Source: Ephemerocybe angulata
Lineage: Eukaryota; Basidiomycota; Agaricomycetes; Agaricales; Psathyrellaceae
Assembly: GCA_013368325.1 (NCBI GenBank)
Contig: JAACJK010000059.1
Coordinates: 620,001 to 684,000, forward strand
DNA: 64,000 bases
Direction: 5' to 3'
Within the stretch, counting starts at the first letter, position 1. The number at the start of each line of letters is the position of its first letter. Position numbers and translations under genes: made by a program. Shown here one piece after another: positions 37,190 through 47,600 of this stretch. Under the pieces are notes generated by a model. That model was not told the origin of the DNA. It saw only the letters and a program-made list of their open reading frames with translations, and made no database searches.

Positions 37190-38035
37190 TCAGCTTGAGG
37201 GCGATTCCACTGTCGGAGTAGGAGGCGGCGTCTGTAGTTGTTTAGCTGCCTTCTCCCTCTCGGCTTTACGCTAGTGCACAAGCGTAAGCAAAAGCCACAC
37301 ATAGATACGAGCCCCATACCTTGAGGATAGCTTCTCTTCTAGCTGCAAAGTCTGGGTTCTCGTTGGATAATTCCTGAAGAACGTCGGCAACCTTCTTGAC
37401 GCGAACCTCTGGCTTCCGCTTCACTTCCTCCTTCACCTCCTCCTCCTTTACTTCTTCCTTCACGTTATCATTCGTTTCCTCCTTCCTCAACCGCTCTTTA
37501 CTCATTTTGAGCCTGAATGCATCCACTCTGCGTCGTGACATTTCCTCTTGCTGCCGAGCCCATTCGTGTCTGTCTGCCTTACGCCGTGCACTGTCCTCTG
37601 ACACAAGTGTTGGATCCGTGCGGAAGGCTAGCAATGCATCATATCTCTAGTCGGTGTTCAGTAAGGGTTATTTCTTTAAAGAGTAGGAAGAGATGTTACC
37701 CGGCGCTTAGAAGCATCGCCTAGCGTCTGAAATGCCTCGTTGACCTTGTTTTCGTACCGTCAGTCCCGTTATTGCGGCGCCCATGGAAAACCACCCTCGC
37801 CTTGTGAAATTGCCGCTCAGCGGTTTGCTTCTCCTTCTCATTGGCATTGATGTCTAGCTTATCAGGGTGGGTTTCCAGCGCTCGCTTGCGGTAAGCCTTT
37901 CTTACTACCCTAATATATTAGCGCTGAAGGACTCAGACCAAACCAACTCGAATCCTACGCACTTTCATCCGTTGCAGCATCTTTTGGAATACCCAATACA
38001 TCATAGAAAGTCAGAAACGACCGCTGTGTCGGCAT
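37190..38035 (-). CDS. J-domain (DnaJ-like) co-chaperone, class C
   Basis: Hsp70 co-chaperone with an N-terminal J domain and no Gly/Phe or Cys-rich region. Start MPTQRSFLTFYDVLGIPKDA (ATG 38033-38035). Exon 2 gives VVRKAYRKRALETHPDKLDI, with the diagnostic His-Pro-Asp, then AERQFHK, joined to VNEAFQTLGDASKRR and RYDALLAFRTDP. The intron between HK and VNEAF may use a GC donor (see findings). The rest is a charged helix: SARRKADRHEWARQQEEMSR then SKERLRKEETNDNVKEEVKE and Lys/Glu repeats, ending in LQTPPPTPTVESPSS. Layout recalls DNAJC8/DNAJC17-like splicing-linked J proteins, but no RRM is visible, so the partner is not known. Five exons or so, about 235 residues. Confidence 0.8.
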
Positions 38036-38348
38036 GATAAGCTTTTAATTCATTCAAAGGTATAGAGTTGTCAAGATAGGTATCATGGAGGGTATACGGT
38101 GTGGTTGCAAGATGGTTGGGAAGAAAAGTTTGAACATCGCCGCAAACGCGGGGGCGACGCGCTGAGACGGTGAGTCACATGGCATGATGGCCCCGATCTA
38201 TTCTTGGACGTGCCGGGCTCGGCAGCATCAGTCTGAGTAGGTTCAAGGCTGCACGTCCTTGCCTCCTACCACAACCACTTCGACACGCCGAACTTTCGGT
38301 AAGGGACCAGAAACAACATCGCACCCCTCCATCTGCTTCAGAGGGATT
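38036..38348. promoter_or_regulatory. Divergent region between J-protein and CDK7 genes
   Basis: The outward-facing starts at 38035 and 38349 share 313 bases. No distinct element was recognised. Confidence 0.45.
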
Positions 38349-39767
38349 ATGGATGTCGTAGAGCAAGAGAACGCTGAGCGTCAGAGGAGATGGTGAGCAC
38401 CTTCATCCGGATTGTTCAACGGAAGGATATTGACCGAGCTTGGTATAGGCTCAAGGACAAGAAGATTGGAGAGGGTACATATGCTGTTGTATATCGAGGT
38501 AAGGCGACTCCTGTCTTTTACACATAGCCCATTCTAACCTTTCCTAGGGAAGGAGGCAAACGTGGGTCGCAAGGTGGCTATTAAGAAAATCAAAATCGGA
38601 CAGTTCAAGGACGGGCTCGACATGTCTGCCATTCGGGAAGTTAAATACCTACGAGAACTGAAGCACCAGAATATTATCGAGGTGTGTGCCTCCACGCCAA
38701 ATCATTAGCCTCATGCACTAACAGTGCCATTGTCTAGCTACTGGATGTCTTCTCTAACAAAACCAATCTTAACCTTGTGCTGGAGTTCCTTGACTCAGAC
38801 CTCGAGAACATTATCAAAGACCGCTCGCTGGTCTTCCTACCCTCTGATATCAAAAGTTGGATGGCCATGACTTTACGTGGGTTGGAGTTCTGCCACAGGA
38901 ACTGGATATTGCATCGGGTATGCCACATCGAAGTCTCCTAACCTGACCATCCCGACTGATTTGGTATCCCAGGATTTGAAACCCAACAACTTGCTCATCG
39001 CGGCCGACGGTCAGCTCAAGATAGCCGATTTCGGTTTGGCGAGAGACATGGCGGATCCAGGACACAAAATGACTTGGTCGGTCATTACGCTGTATGTATA
39101 TTGGCACCTCGCACTCCTTTGCGCCTCATTAACGTTGCTTCAACAGTTGGTACCGGCCACCAGAGCTCCTATATGCATGTAGATACTACAGCTCTGCAGT
39201 CGATGTGTGGTCGGTGGGATGCATCTTTGCTGAGCTTATGCTCCGGATACCGTATATGCCAGGAGAGAACGAATTGGACCAGCTGAAGACCATATTCCGC
39301 GCTCTTGGGACCCCGACTGAGGAGGACTGGCCGGGCCACACGAAACTTCCGAACTACGTCGCAGTGGGGCAGTTCCCCAAACCGCCTTTGCGAGACTTGT
39401 TCACGGCAGCAAGCGCCGATGCTCTCAATTTGTTGAGCAAATGCCTCATCTACGAACCGAGGAAGAGGATTTCAGCAAAGGAGGTACGTAATTGTGTCCC
39501 TTGACGCGAGTGTTTGCTCATCTCCCCTTTTAGGCACTCTCTCATCCCTACTTCTTTGCGCTGCCATATCCCACACATCCTTCCAAGCTTCCAAAATGCT
39601 CAACGAGACAGGATACCCCTCCCCCACTTGAAGACGAAAATGTTCACGGTAAAAAGAGTAAGGGGCGGAAGCGGAAACTATCTTCTCCTGAGGATGGGAA
39701 ACCATCGCGGCTGCCTTTCGCGAAGCGCCTCGATTTTGGACCAGCTCTCTCTCCGAGAGCCTTATAG
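38349..39767 (+). CDS. CDK-activating/TFIIH kinase, CDK7/Kin28/Mcs6 family
   Basis: Cyclin-dependent kinase of TFIIH that phosphorylates the RNA polymerase II tail; also a CDK-activating kinase in many fungi. Start [15 protein letters not shown] joined to [20 protein letters not shown] (Gly loop), then [20 protein letters not shown] with the VAIKKIK Lys and the [15 protein letters not shown] helix distinctive for CDK7. Hinge [20 protein letters not shown], catalytic [10 protein letters not shown] (split by an intron after the His-Arg), [16 protein letters not shown] with the T-loop Thr, then, after a 70-base intron, [20 protein letters not shown] and [16 protein letters not shown]. The C-terminal lobe ends [20 protein letters not shown], with a basic tail ([13 protein letters not shown]). 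Stop TAG 39765-39767. Confidence 0.92.
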
Positions 39768-40365
39768 TTATATGGTGCGCTGGCGTATCGGACTCGAATA
39801 TAGTATGTATGTGTGACTCTTTATAATAATTCATATTCATATAGTAATTTGTGTAATTTTATCTATTATGCTTGACACTTGAGCTTGGATGAGATGCGGA
39901 ACTAGGGCCAGAGTGACTCTCAGCAGACCTGAAATCCTCCTCAAACGTAGCATATGGTAGCTGATCTAGGCTTGACACTCTAACGCATTCTCTTCAAGGA
40001 ATTGAACGGCAACATGAGTTTGCCAGTAGTTGTGATGCGCTGCGAGAATCGTTACCCGACATTCGAGTTCGAATGGAGATTCAAACACTATTGGATTATT
40101 GAACGACGCAGTGCGAAGCAGCCATGTTGTCCCTCCCAATGCTGAAGGCAGAGGAACGAATTCAAGGAGCAACGTAACTCAGCGCTTGAAGGCGGAGAAC
40201 CATAAGCGCCGGCGTGCTTGGTCAGACAAACCTCCCAGGGTTGTCCTCGCCCCACCATCATGGATCTGCTTCCGGGACGTTTGATCATTCCGGACCACTC
40301 AAGATGCGCTGTCGTAAAACTTCTTCCAAGCTTTATCACTTCAACCTCGAACGACAACTCAGAAT
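39768..40365. other. Intergenic region between CDK7-like and SDR genes
   Basis: About 600 bases between two rightward genes. Only short frames without domains. The 3' half will include the dehydrogenase promoter. Confidence 0.5.
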
Positions 40366-42010
40366 ATGGTGACGGCGGTGGAGTGGATAACCGGGATCCT
40401 AGGCGCTCTGGCGTCTTTGGTCCTCTACATAACATGGAACGACCGCAAGTTGCGCAGGGTACCCGACAGGATCGCGAAGTTGTCGAAGAGATTGACACCA
40501 GAGTCGGTCAGAGCAGATGCAAAGGCGTATGCGGAAGGCCCAGCGAAAACTATCAAGAGTCAATTACCCGATAAAACGGGGAGGAGATACGTGGTCGTCG
40601 GTGGGGTGAGTTGCTACGTGCATCATGTGTAGCTTACGGGCGCGACTGACAAGCTGAAAGGGAGGTTTCTTGGGCGGTTGGATTATCCACCAATTACTGG
40701 AGCGCGGTGAAGACCCAGAGAACATTCGAGTTCTTGACCTGAACATGACGCCCGCCAATTATATCGTCGCCGACGCGAAGGAGCGCGGACTCCAGTATAT
40801 CAAGACGGACGTGACGAACCCTGCCTCAGTGGACGAAGCATTTGCCCATCCCTGGAAAAACGCAGATAAGCCTATCACAGTGTTCCACACTGCTGCCAAC
40901 ATCCGATTCTACGAACTCGATCCAGCCTTTCTACCCCGTTCCTCCAAAGTCAACGTAGACGGAGTACGCAACGTAATTGAAGCTTCGAAGCGCGCCGGAG
41001 TAGACGTCTTCGTACACACCAGCTCTGCCTCGATCGGCGTCCACTCCACGCGACTGCTCCTGTGGCCTTGGGAGAAGGAGCCAAAACGCTTCGTGCAGGT
41101 TGTCAGTGACAAGTCGGCAGAGCCCAAGACGCACTGGGACCATTTCTCCAACTATGCTGTCTCGAAGCTGGAGGGCGAGAACCTGGTCAAATCATTGGAT
41201 GGAACTCTGGTAGAAGGTGGGAAGAAGATGAGGACAGGGTCGATAAGGCCCGGGAATGGCATTTTTGGTCCAAGGGGAGACATGATTTGCGGGGGCTATC
41301 TCATTCGCAAGACCAACCCGTCGTGGGTTCACAACTCCTACTCTTCCTTTATCTACGTGGAGAACTGTGCCCTTTCACACCTCCACTATGAGCGCCGCCT
41401 CATCGACCTGGTAGAAGGAAACCGAAAGGACCTTCCGGACATCGGCGGGCAGTTCTTCAACGTCCGTGACCCAGGCCCGACGCCGACATACGGGGACGCA
41501 TACCAGACGCTGGAGACGTTAACGGATGGGGAGTGTCATTTCCCCGTCTTCTCGCCCACGGCAATGTTTTTGCTTGCGCAGATCATGGGGACATACTACG
41601 TTAACCAGCAGCGTATCGCAATGCGGCTCCCGCCTTCCCTCCACTCCATCTTCACCAAGATCTTCCCAACGATCAAAGGTGACCTCGTCAACCTCCAACC
41701 ATCCCTGTTCTATTTAACCAGCGTGCACCTTATCTTTGACGACTCGAGGGCGCGTCTCAGTCCGGAAAAGGGGGGTCTTGGCTACGAGGGTGTCTGGACA
41801 ACGTTCGAGGGACTTTACAATACTTGGAAGGAATTCGACAGTGGTCCTTATGGCAAGGTCAACTCCAGAAGCGCGAAAGCCGGCATTCCGCTCCCCGACA
41901 TTTTCAAGAAGAAGAAGAAGACGGCGGCTGCAGCAGCAACAAACGTGGTGGCGGAAGGTATCAACTTGCCTGTAACACCGATGGAGGAGGAGGTCGAACC
42001 CCTAGCGTAG
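40366..42010 (+). CDS. Membrane-anchored NAD(P)-dependent 3-beta-HSD/epimerase-type dehydrogenase
   Basis: Extended short-chain dehydrogenase of the 3-beta-hydroxysteroid dehydrogenase/isomerase group, the group that contains the sterol C-3 dehydrogenase Erg26. Two exons, 40366-40605 and 40661-42010. N-terminal anchor ITGILGALASLVLYITW suggests ER membrane attachment. Rossmann motif YVVVGGGGFLGGWIIHQLLE spans the intron, then IRVLDLNMTPAN, VFHTAANIRFYELDPAFLPR, VNVDGVRNVIEASKRAGVDV, VHTSSASIG and the catalytic Tyr-x3-Lys in SNYAVSKLEGENLV. Downstream RPGNGIFGPRGDMICGGYLI and YVENCALSHLHYE fit the family. The tail is Lys/Ala-rich (FKKKKKTAAAAATNVV). Substrate (sterol or other) cannot be decided; it is longer than typical Erg26 at the N-terminus. 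Confidence 0.85.
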
Positions 42011-42892
42011 ACGCACCCCCAGTTTAGGAGTTTGTGCCATGACGTTTTCATAGGATGCTCGTACACAGAAAGAGTGCTACACATCGATTGGTTTTAGACA
42101 ATTGTGGGTTAGCGTATGGCGGTATCTAATATCGTTGGAAAATAGGAGAATGTAGCGGAGCGGACACTTAACTCGCATTTCGGTAGCTTCAAGACGTGGC
42201 GATCGTACAGAGTAGTGTGGACATGTGCAGATGAGATATGTAAACGAGTAAACCACGACACTAGTCCAATATGGAACGACTCAGCAGTTGAAGCTTAGAA
42301 TCTCGGATATATCTTCCCATTGCCTCTACCCCGATCTCGTGTTTGAGATGACCAGATGACAATGGTCCGCGAATCCTGTACCTAAAAACCCTCCTGATCC
42401 ACTTCCACCTCCTCTCCCTTTCATTTGACGACGCCTGATTCACTCTTGCCTCCTTTCGACTGCGTCGCAGCCCATAGACAATCTCGCCCAGCTATTTTTG
42501 CTTGTACTCGATCGATCGCGGTGAGACGTTCCGCGGTGGCGGACAACTTGGGAGGCTGACGGGAGGCTGGGAAAGGGGATTATGGAGGTGTATATAAGGC
42601 TGGGAGGTTGGGCTTCTCTCGCTCAACACTCTCTTCCCTTCTTCCCTCGAGGATCATCATCACCATCAGCACCGTCCTCCTTCGCTGCCTCTCTCGTAGA
42701 GATTCTAGAGAATGATCTTCATCTAGTAGATCATCTACGTCTCGCTTGCTCTCCCGAGGAGGGCTCGCTCCCCCTTGTGCTGCTCGCCATCCGCAGCATC
42801 GTGCGCGATATCTTTCTCTGACTGCCCGCCGTTGTTGTTGACGCCACCTCCAGACTTCGATGGCTCCCTGCCACCCACTACGCCATCGGAAC
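42011..42892. promoter_or_regulatory. Non-coding region with TATA-like element upstream of the tandem repeat
   Basis: No protein gene is supported. At 42589-42597 gtgtatataaggctggg contains TATATAAG, followed by a pyrimidine-rich stretch (ctctcgctcaacactctctt, about 42616-42635), a pattern like a basidiomycete core promoter and leader. An ATG at 42860 opens MAPCHPLRHRNTAFRSTVSM and runs into repeat unit 1. Use as a promoter is inference. Confidence 0.4.
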
Positions 42893-43680
42893 ACCGCTTT
42901 CAGGAGCACTGTGTCCATGTTCTGGGGCTGGGGTGAGTCGCCGCTGCATCGCTCTTTTCAATGACACTAATCTCCTGCCCCATAGCGCAAACTGACCCTG
43001 CGGGGATTCACGCATCCTCAGCTCCAGGACATGGACGCTGGGCCCGTCGACGCCCTACAAACACTCGGACTCACCTCGTAATCGACGCCAAACCGAACGC
43101 CAATCCGGACGCTTTCCGCCTTCAGGAACACCGCGTCCATGTTCTGGGGCTGGGGTGAGTCGCCGCTGCATCGCTTAGCTTTTCAATGACACTAATCTCC
43201 CGCCCCACAGCGCAAACTGACCCTGCGGGGATTCACGCATCCTCAGCCCCAGAACATGGGTGACCCCGGCTCGCCAATCCAATGCCAATCTGGATTCCGG
43301 ATGCTTTCAGGAGCACGATGTCCGTGTGCTGGGGCTGGGGTGAGTTCTCGCTGCACCTCTCGTATCAACGACGCTGATCTCCCGCCCCACAGCGCAAACT
43401 GACCCTGCGGGGATTCACGCATCCTCAGCTCCAATACATGGACGCTGGACCCGTCCTTTATCCTGACGCCCTACAGCGCGAATTTCAACACATTTGAACG
43501 CCAATCCGAACGCTTTCAGGAACACCACGTCCATGTTCCGGGGCTGGGGTGAGTCGTCGCTGCATCTCCCGTTTTCAACGACGCTAATCTCCTGCATCCA
43601 CAGCGCAAACTGACCTTACGAGGATTCACGCATCCTCAGCTCCAGGACATGGACGCCCTCGGCGGCCTGACACGCCCTGG
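42893..43680 (+). repeat. Four tandem copies of an exon-intron-like unit (185-222 bases)
   Basis: Each unit reads CTTTC(C/A)... to CTGGGGCTGGG, then gtgagt, a 53-56 base intron-like segment, then CGCAAACTGACC...GGATTCACGCATCCTCAG. Donors are at 42933, 43155, 43340 and 43549; acceptors end at 42985, 43210, 43392 and 43603. Each spacer has a branch-site-like CACTAATC or CGCTGATC/CGCTAATC and a (C/T)(A)TAG or CCACAG end. The 50 bases after each acceptor are nearly identical. No long protein frame survives through all units when spliced. It may be a spliced non-coding transcript or a gene with duplicated, decayed exons. Confidence 0.85.
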
Positions 43681-44609
43681 CATCCCGGTATGGGCTCTCA
43701 TCTTCCCTTTCCTTGGATGCACTGGTGTTGACCTTTCTAGCAATTCTGTAGTTGGCGAATGAAAAGGTACGTTGAGCATGCAATCAGCTTTCATTGCTGA
43801 CGCAGTCCTCTGGACAGACATGCCTAGTTCGAACTGAACTCTCGCCGCAAGCAGTCAATCCACAGTTCCCCGTAACGCCATCGTGTTTACGTAGAATGTG
43901 AGCCTAATTCCTGTCCCCGGGTCCTCCCAGCTTCTGACTTTTTCGACAGAGATTTTTCTTTTACCATCTCTTTTTCTTTTTCCTCTGTCTCTCTACCATA
44001 ATATGTCAAACAACCGTCTACTACCACACAGGTCTCAATAAAGCGATCATACATCATTTCAACTGTGTGAGCTTGAGACGAATGAATTTGCCTACGCCTC
44101 CTCCTTTGACGCCCAGGTGTTCCTCCGCCCTTCCGCGCCCTTGATCAGCATGTTCTGTGCGCCGAGCCCGAGTTCGTCCTTCATGCACACATGGGTTCGA
44201 TGCACACTGGAGTGGAACTTGAGATGGAGAACGTAGCCTGCTGTGAGGATGCTGAGTGGGAAGCGGAGGGCGACTTAAAGCGCAATGGCGCGCCATGGTA
44301 ACCGACGCCTACAAGCGTGTGCTCCTTAAAGTCGACGTCTACACCCGTTCCAAAGCCAGACAAGAACAGGTGCAAGCTCAGTGCGTACTCTTTCCAGCGT
44401 CAGTCTGCCATGACTCGGACTTGCACTGGCTTTTGAACGACAGGCACAGGGAGGCACAGCTCTTGACTGTGCCATGACAGATAAAGAGAGCAGACGGTCA
44501 GCTATCGCGTGAATATACATAGGTCATAAAAAGCAATAAATAGATGCTTGACATTAGATGGATTCCAAATTGCGTCGGAAGGTCCGTCGAAGCGAAAACA
44601 GCAGGAGGG
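43681..44609. other. Intergenic region downstream of the tandem repeat
   Basis: About 930 bases with no supported gene. A pyrimidine-rich stretch near 43950-44000 (ttttctttttcctctgtctc) resembles a promoter leader but no start with coding potential follows it. The left part could be the 3' end of a repeat-spanning transcript. Confidence 0.45.
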
Positions 44610-47600
44610 TTATGAGGCACTTGGGTACGCTCCTTCCTCTGGTTTCCACGCAACAAATACACATATCGACCGGCTGAGCTTTTGAGTGGGAGGAAGAGCA
44701 CTGGGCGCCGATGGTAAGGCGAAGTGGACAGAAATATCCGACCTTGCCGACGCTATCGATGGTGGCAAGCCATTGGAAGAGTCGGTGTTTCTGTTTAGTA
44801 GGATAGTATGCGAGTTGCTGCGGGCTCTCGTCTTATTGGGGAGTGTAGAATCGTTTGGAGAAGGATTAACGGGGGTGGGTGCCGTGATTATAGTATTTGG
44901 GGCATGCAGGGAGTTTCTGGACGGTCGAGGTGAGGACGAGATTGATGCTCGGTTCTCCTTGTGCAACCACTTGTCGTACTTCTCGCAAGCGGTATTGAAG
45001 ATTTTGTGACTTTGGGGAGGGACCGAGTCGATCACGTTCCATTGGAATCGTTCCTTTAGGGCACTATTCAGCGAAACTTGATCTTTCATATCCCTGTCAC
45101 GGAAGGGTCAGCAAAGAAAAATACAAGGCACCAAAGTGAGGGCACGTACATTTCAAAGTTCAGCAATAACTGGTTAAAATCTTCCCTCGTCATCTCTGAC
45201 ACCGTTGATTTGTGGTCAGGAGGACTATCGCGTAGGGAGGCTTGGGACAGATAAGCCCGCGACATATCAAGCGAATGCCCCCTTCCTTCCCCTCGCTGTG
45301 CTTCCACCTCGTCCTTCTTGGCCCTTTGAACTTCGGTCACCCACTCCCACATCGACTCTGAACACGCCAAGATCTCCTTTGCCCTCATCGCTAGATGTAG
45401 GTTCAAGGTTCGTAGATCAATGTTCAGGGTTTTGTTCGGCAACCTTGACTGCCTTCTCGTTCGCCCAGCTTTGTCCTTCCCTCGAACGTAGGTAAAGCTT
45501 GACTTCTTCGCTGGTGTGAAGGCGTAAACATGATCGGTATCCAAAGAGATATATGGCGAGGACTGGCGGAGTAGGCCTTGCATAGAAAGCCAGCGGTGTC
45601 CCTCCAAGAGCTCCCCGTTGTCATTCGAGAATGCACTACGATGGCTCGAGGTAGCCGATTTCCGCGAACTCGAAGACCGAACAGGGCTAGGGTCCTTCTC
45701 TGAGCTGTGAAACTCGGGGTCCTCTTCGTCTTCCGTCTCAGACTCAAAGTCGATCTCTGGCTTCACGGGAAGCGGGGGGAAGGCAAAAAGTAGTGGAGGA
45801 TGACTGCGTGCATCTAAAATGGTGTTAATTCACGATCGCAAATGCCCTCTTTATAAAACCGAGCTGACCTTTGAAGTGATACTCCAGGTATGTTGTGAGC
45901 AAAGACAGTGGGGAAGTATTGATGAATCTCGATGATAAGGTTTCTTCGTAGATATACTCGAGAAGAGAATGGTCACGAGGATTGGCAGGTGCTTTAGCTG
46001 GCGTCCTTAGCAAGAATGGCGGAGGAGCTTTCGACCCCACATGAGGAACGTTGCCATTGAAATGGCTGCTCGCCGACGAGTTCAGCTGAGACTGGGTTGG
46101 ATTTCCCGAAAGGAAACCTAAGCCAAGATCATTGACATCATGAGGCGTTAGGTTCGTTGAAGATCTTCGCTTTCGGAAAAGGTGATGATCAGACTCGGAA
46201 GAATGATGGGTCAAAGAGTTCAGTAGGGAGACGGCAGATGCGTTGAACAGGGACGAGGTATGCGACTTCGGAGGACTCGTGGAGGCAAATGGCGATGAAC
46301 CGTTGGGGGATGTTCGGACGTAGAGTGTGGGCCGTGCCGATGATCGCGAGTGTGGAGCAACAAGCTTGACATACCCAGGGGGCGTACCAGGAGGGGTGGT
46401 CGATCCCGCGTAGCTCTTGAGGTCCGATGCATCATCGCGGGAGAGCGACGCTCGGCGAGCGAATTCCAGGGAAGCAGGGCGCGAGAGGCTTTTGGGAAAT
46501 GCAGACCCGGGGGTTGGAGTGGCGGCTATACTCGATTCGTCGAGTTGGGATATGGTATCCAGATGCTTAGATGAAAATAGGGTGCTTGACCGTCCCCCAG
46601 CTGAGTTGATTGAACTACTTCGCGAAAGGGGAGATGCTAGTTCAGCTTCCTCGTCCTGTTCCATCGGCTTTCCAGGGAAGAACAAGTCTTCTTCGAGCAT
46701 CTACAGTTAGAGAGGTCACTTTCCATTCTCAAACATATTACTTGCACCGAACGACTGACCTCAAATGCTGCGCCGGGTTTCATGACGCGTGAAACTTCGT
46801 CGAAGAATGTGTCCCACTATATGACTTCAGTGGAGCCCGTTGTCCATGCAAAGACCATCTCTGACCTTATCCTCTGGAACACCTAACGCTATACGTTTGA
46901 TGTGCCTGTCGTACGAGAGATGCAGGTCAGCCGTGTATGATACCTAGAGATTTCAGCACCTACACAAAGTCGAACTCATCATTAGGAAACGGAAGGCCTT
47001 CGAGACTAAGTAAAAGCAAATGAGAACGACAAGGACAGATCTGTATCAGAAAGGAGCGCACAAGTTTGCTTGAACCCATGTTATTCGCGAGGCATAGTCA
47101 CATGAGCCAACTTGCTGAAGGTCAGGGTGAAGCGGGACGATGTCCAGTCCTATTATGGGTTTGTTACTAAAGTCCCTTGATTAGATTTGGGAGTTTGGAT
47201 GACGAACCAACAAATTGCGTTTCCTGTTCCGCGCGGTGAGCTCATGAAACAACGTGGAACAGCATGCCAAGACTCACCCGCCAGGTACGCGCGCAATTCA
47301 GTATCCATGTGCCGGTCCCTTTTCAAAGCATTGGAAAAGGAACGAGTGATCAACATCGTAACACTTACCACAACCAATGTCCAATCTGAGGGATTTTGGT
47401 CACAGTTAGCCGGGAGGGGCCGATATTGGCGCGATTGGATAGGACTTACACCTTCAACGGGGGCTCTTCAAAGACATGCCAGGTGAGGCTCTCACAGATA
47501 TCTTGACAAAAGAGGGTCTCCCAGACATCCCTATAGAGATTTTCGTCAGAACAATCTGATAGATAGAGGATAGGCCCCTGAACCATGTTTTCACTCACAT

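Noticed and set aside
43155..43603. Tandem repeat read as a CRISPR array or snoRNA cluster
   Set aside because: Unit and spacer sizes and eukaryotic context exclude CRISPR. Box C/D or H/ACA elements are not consistently placed, whereas splice signals are.
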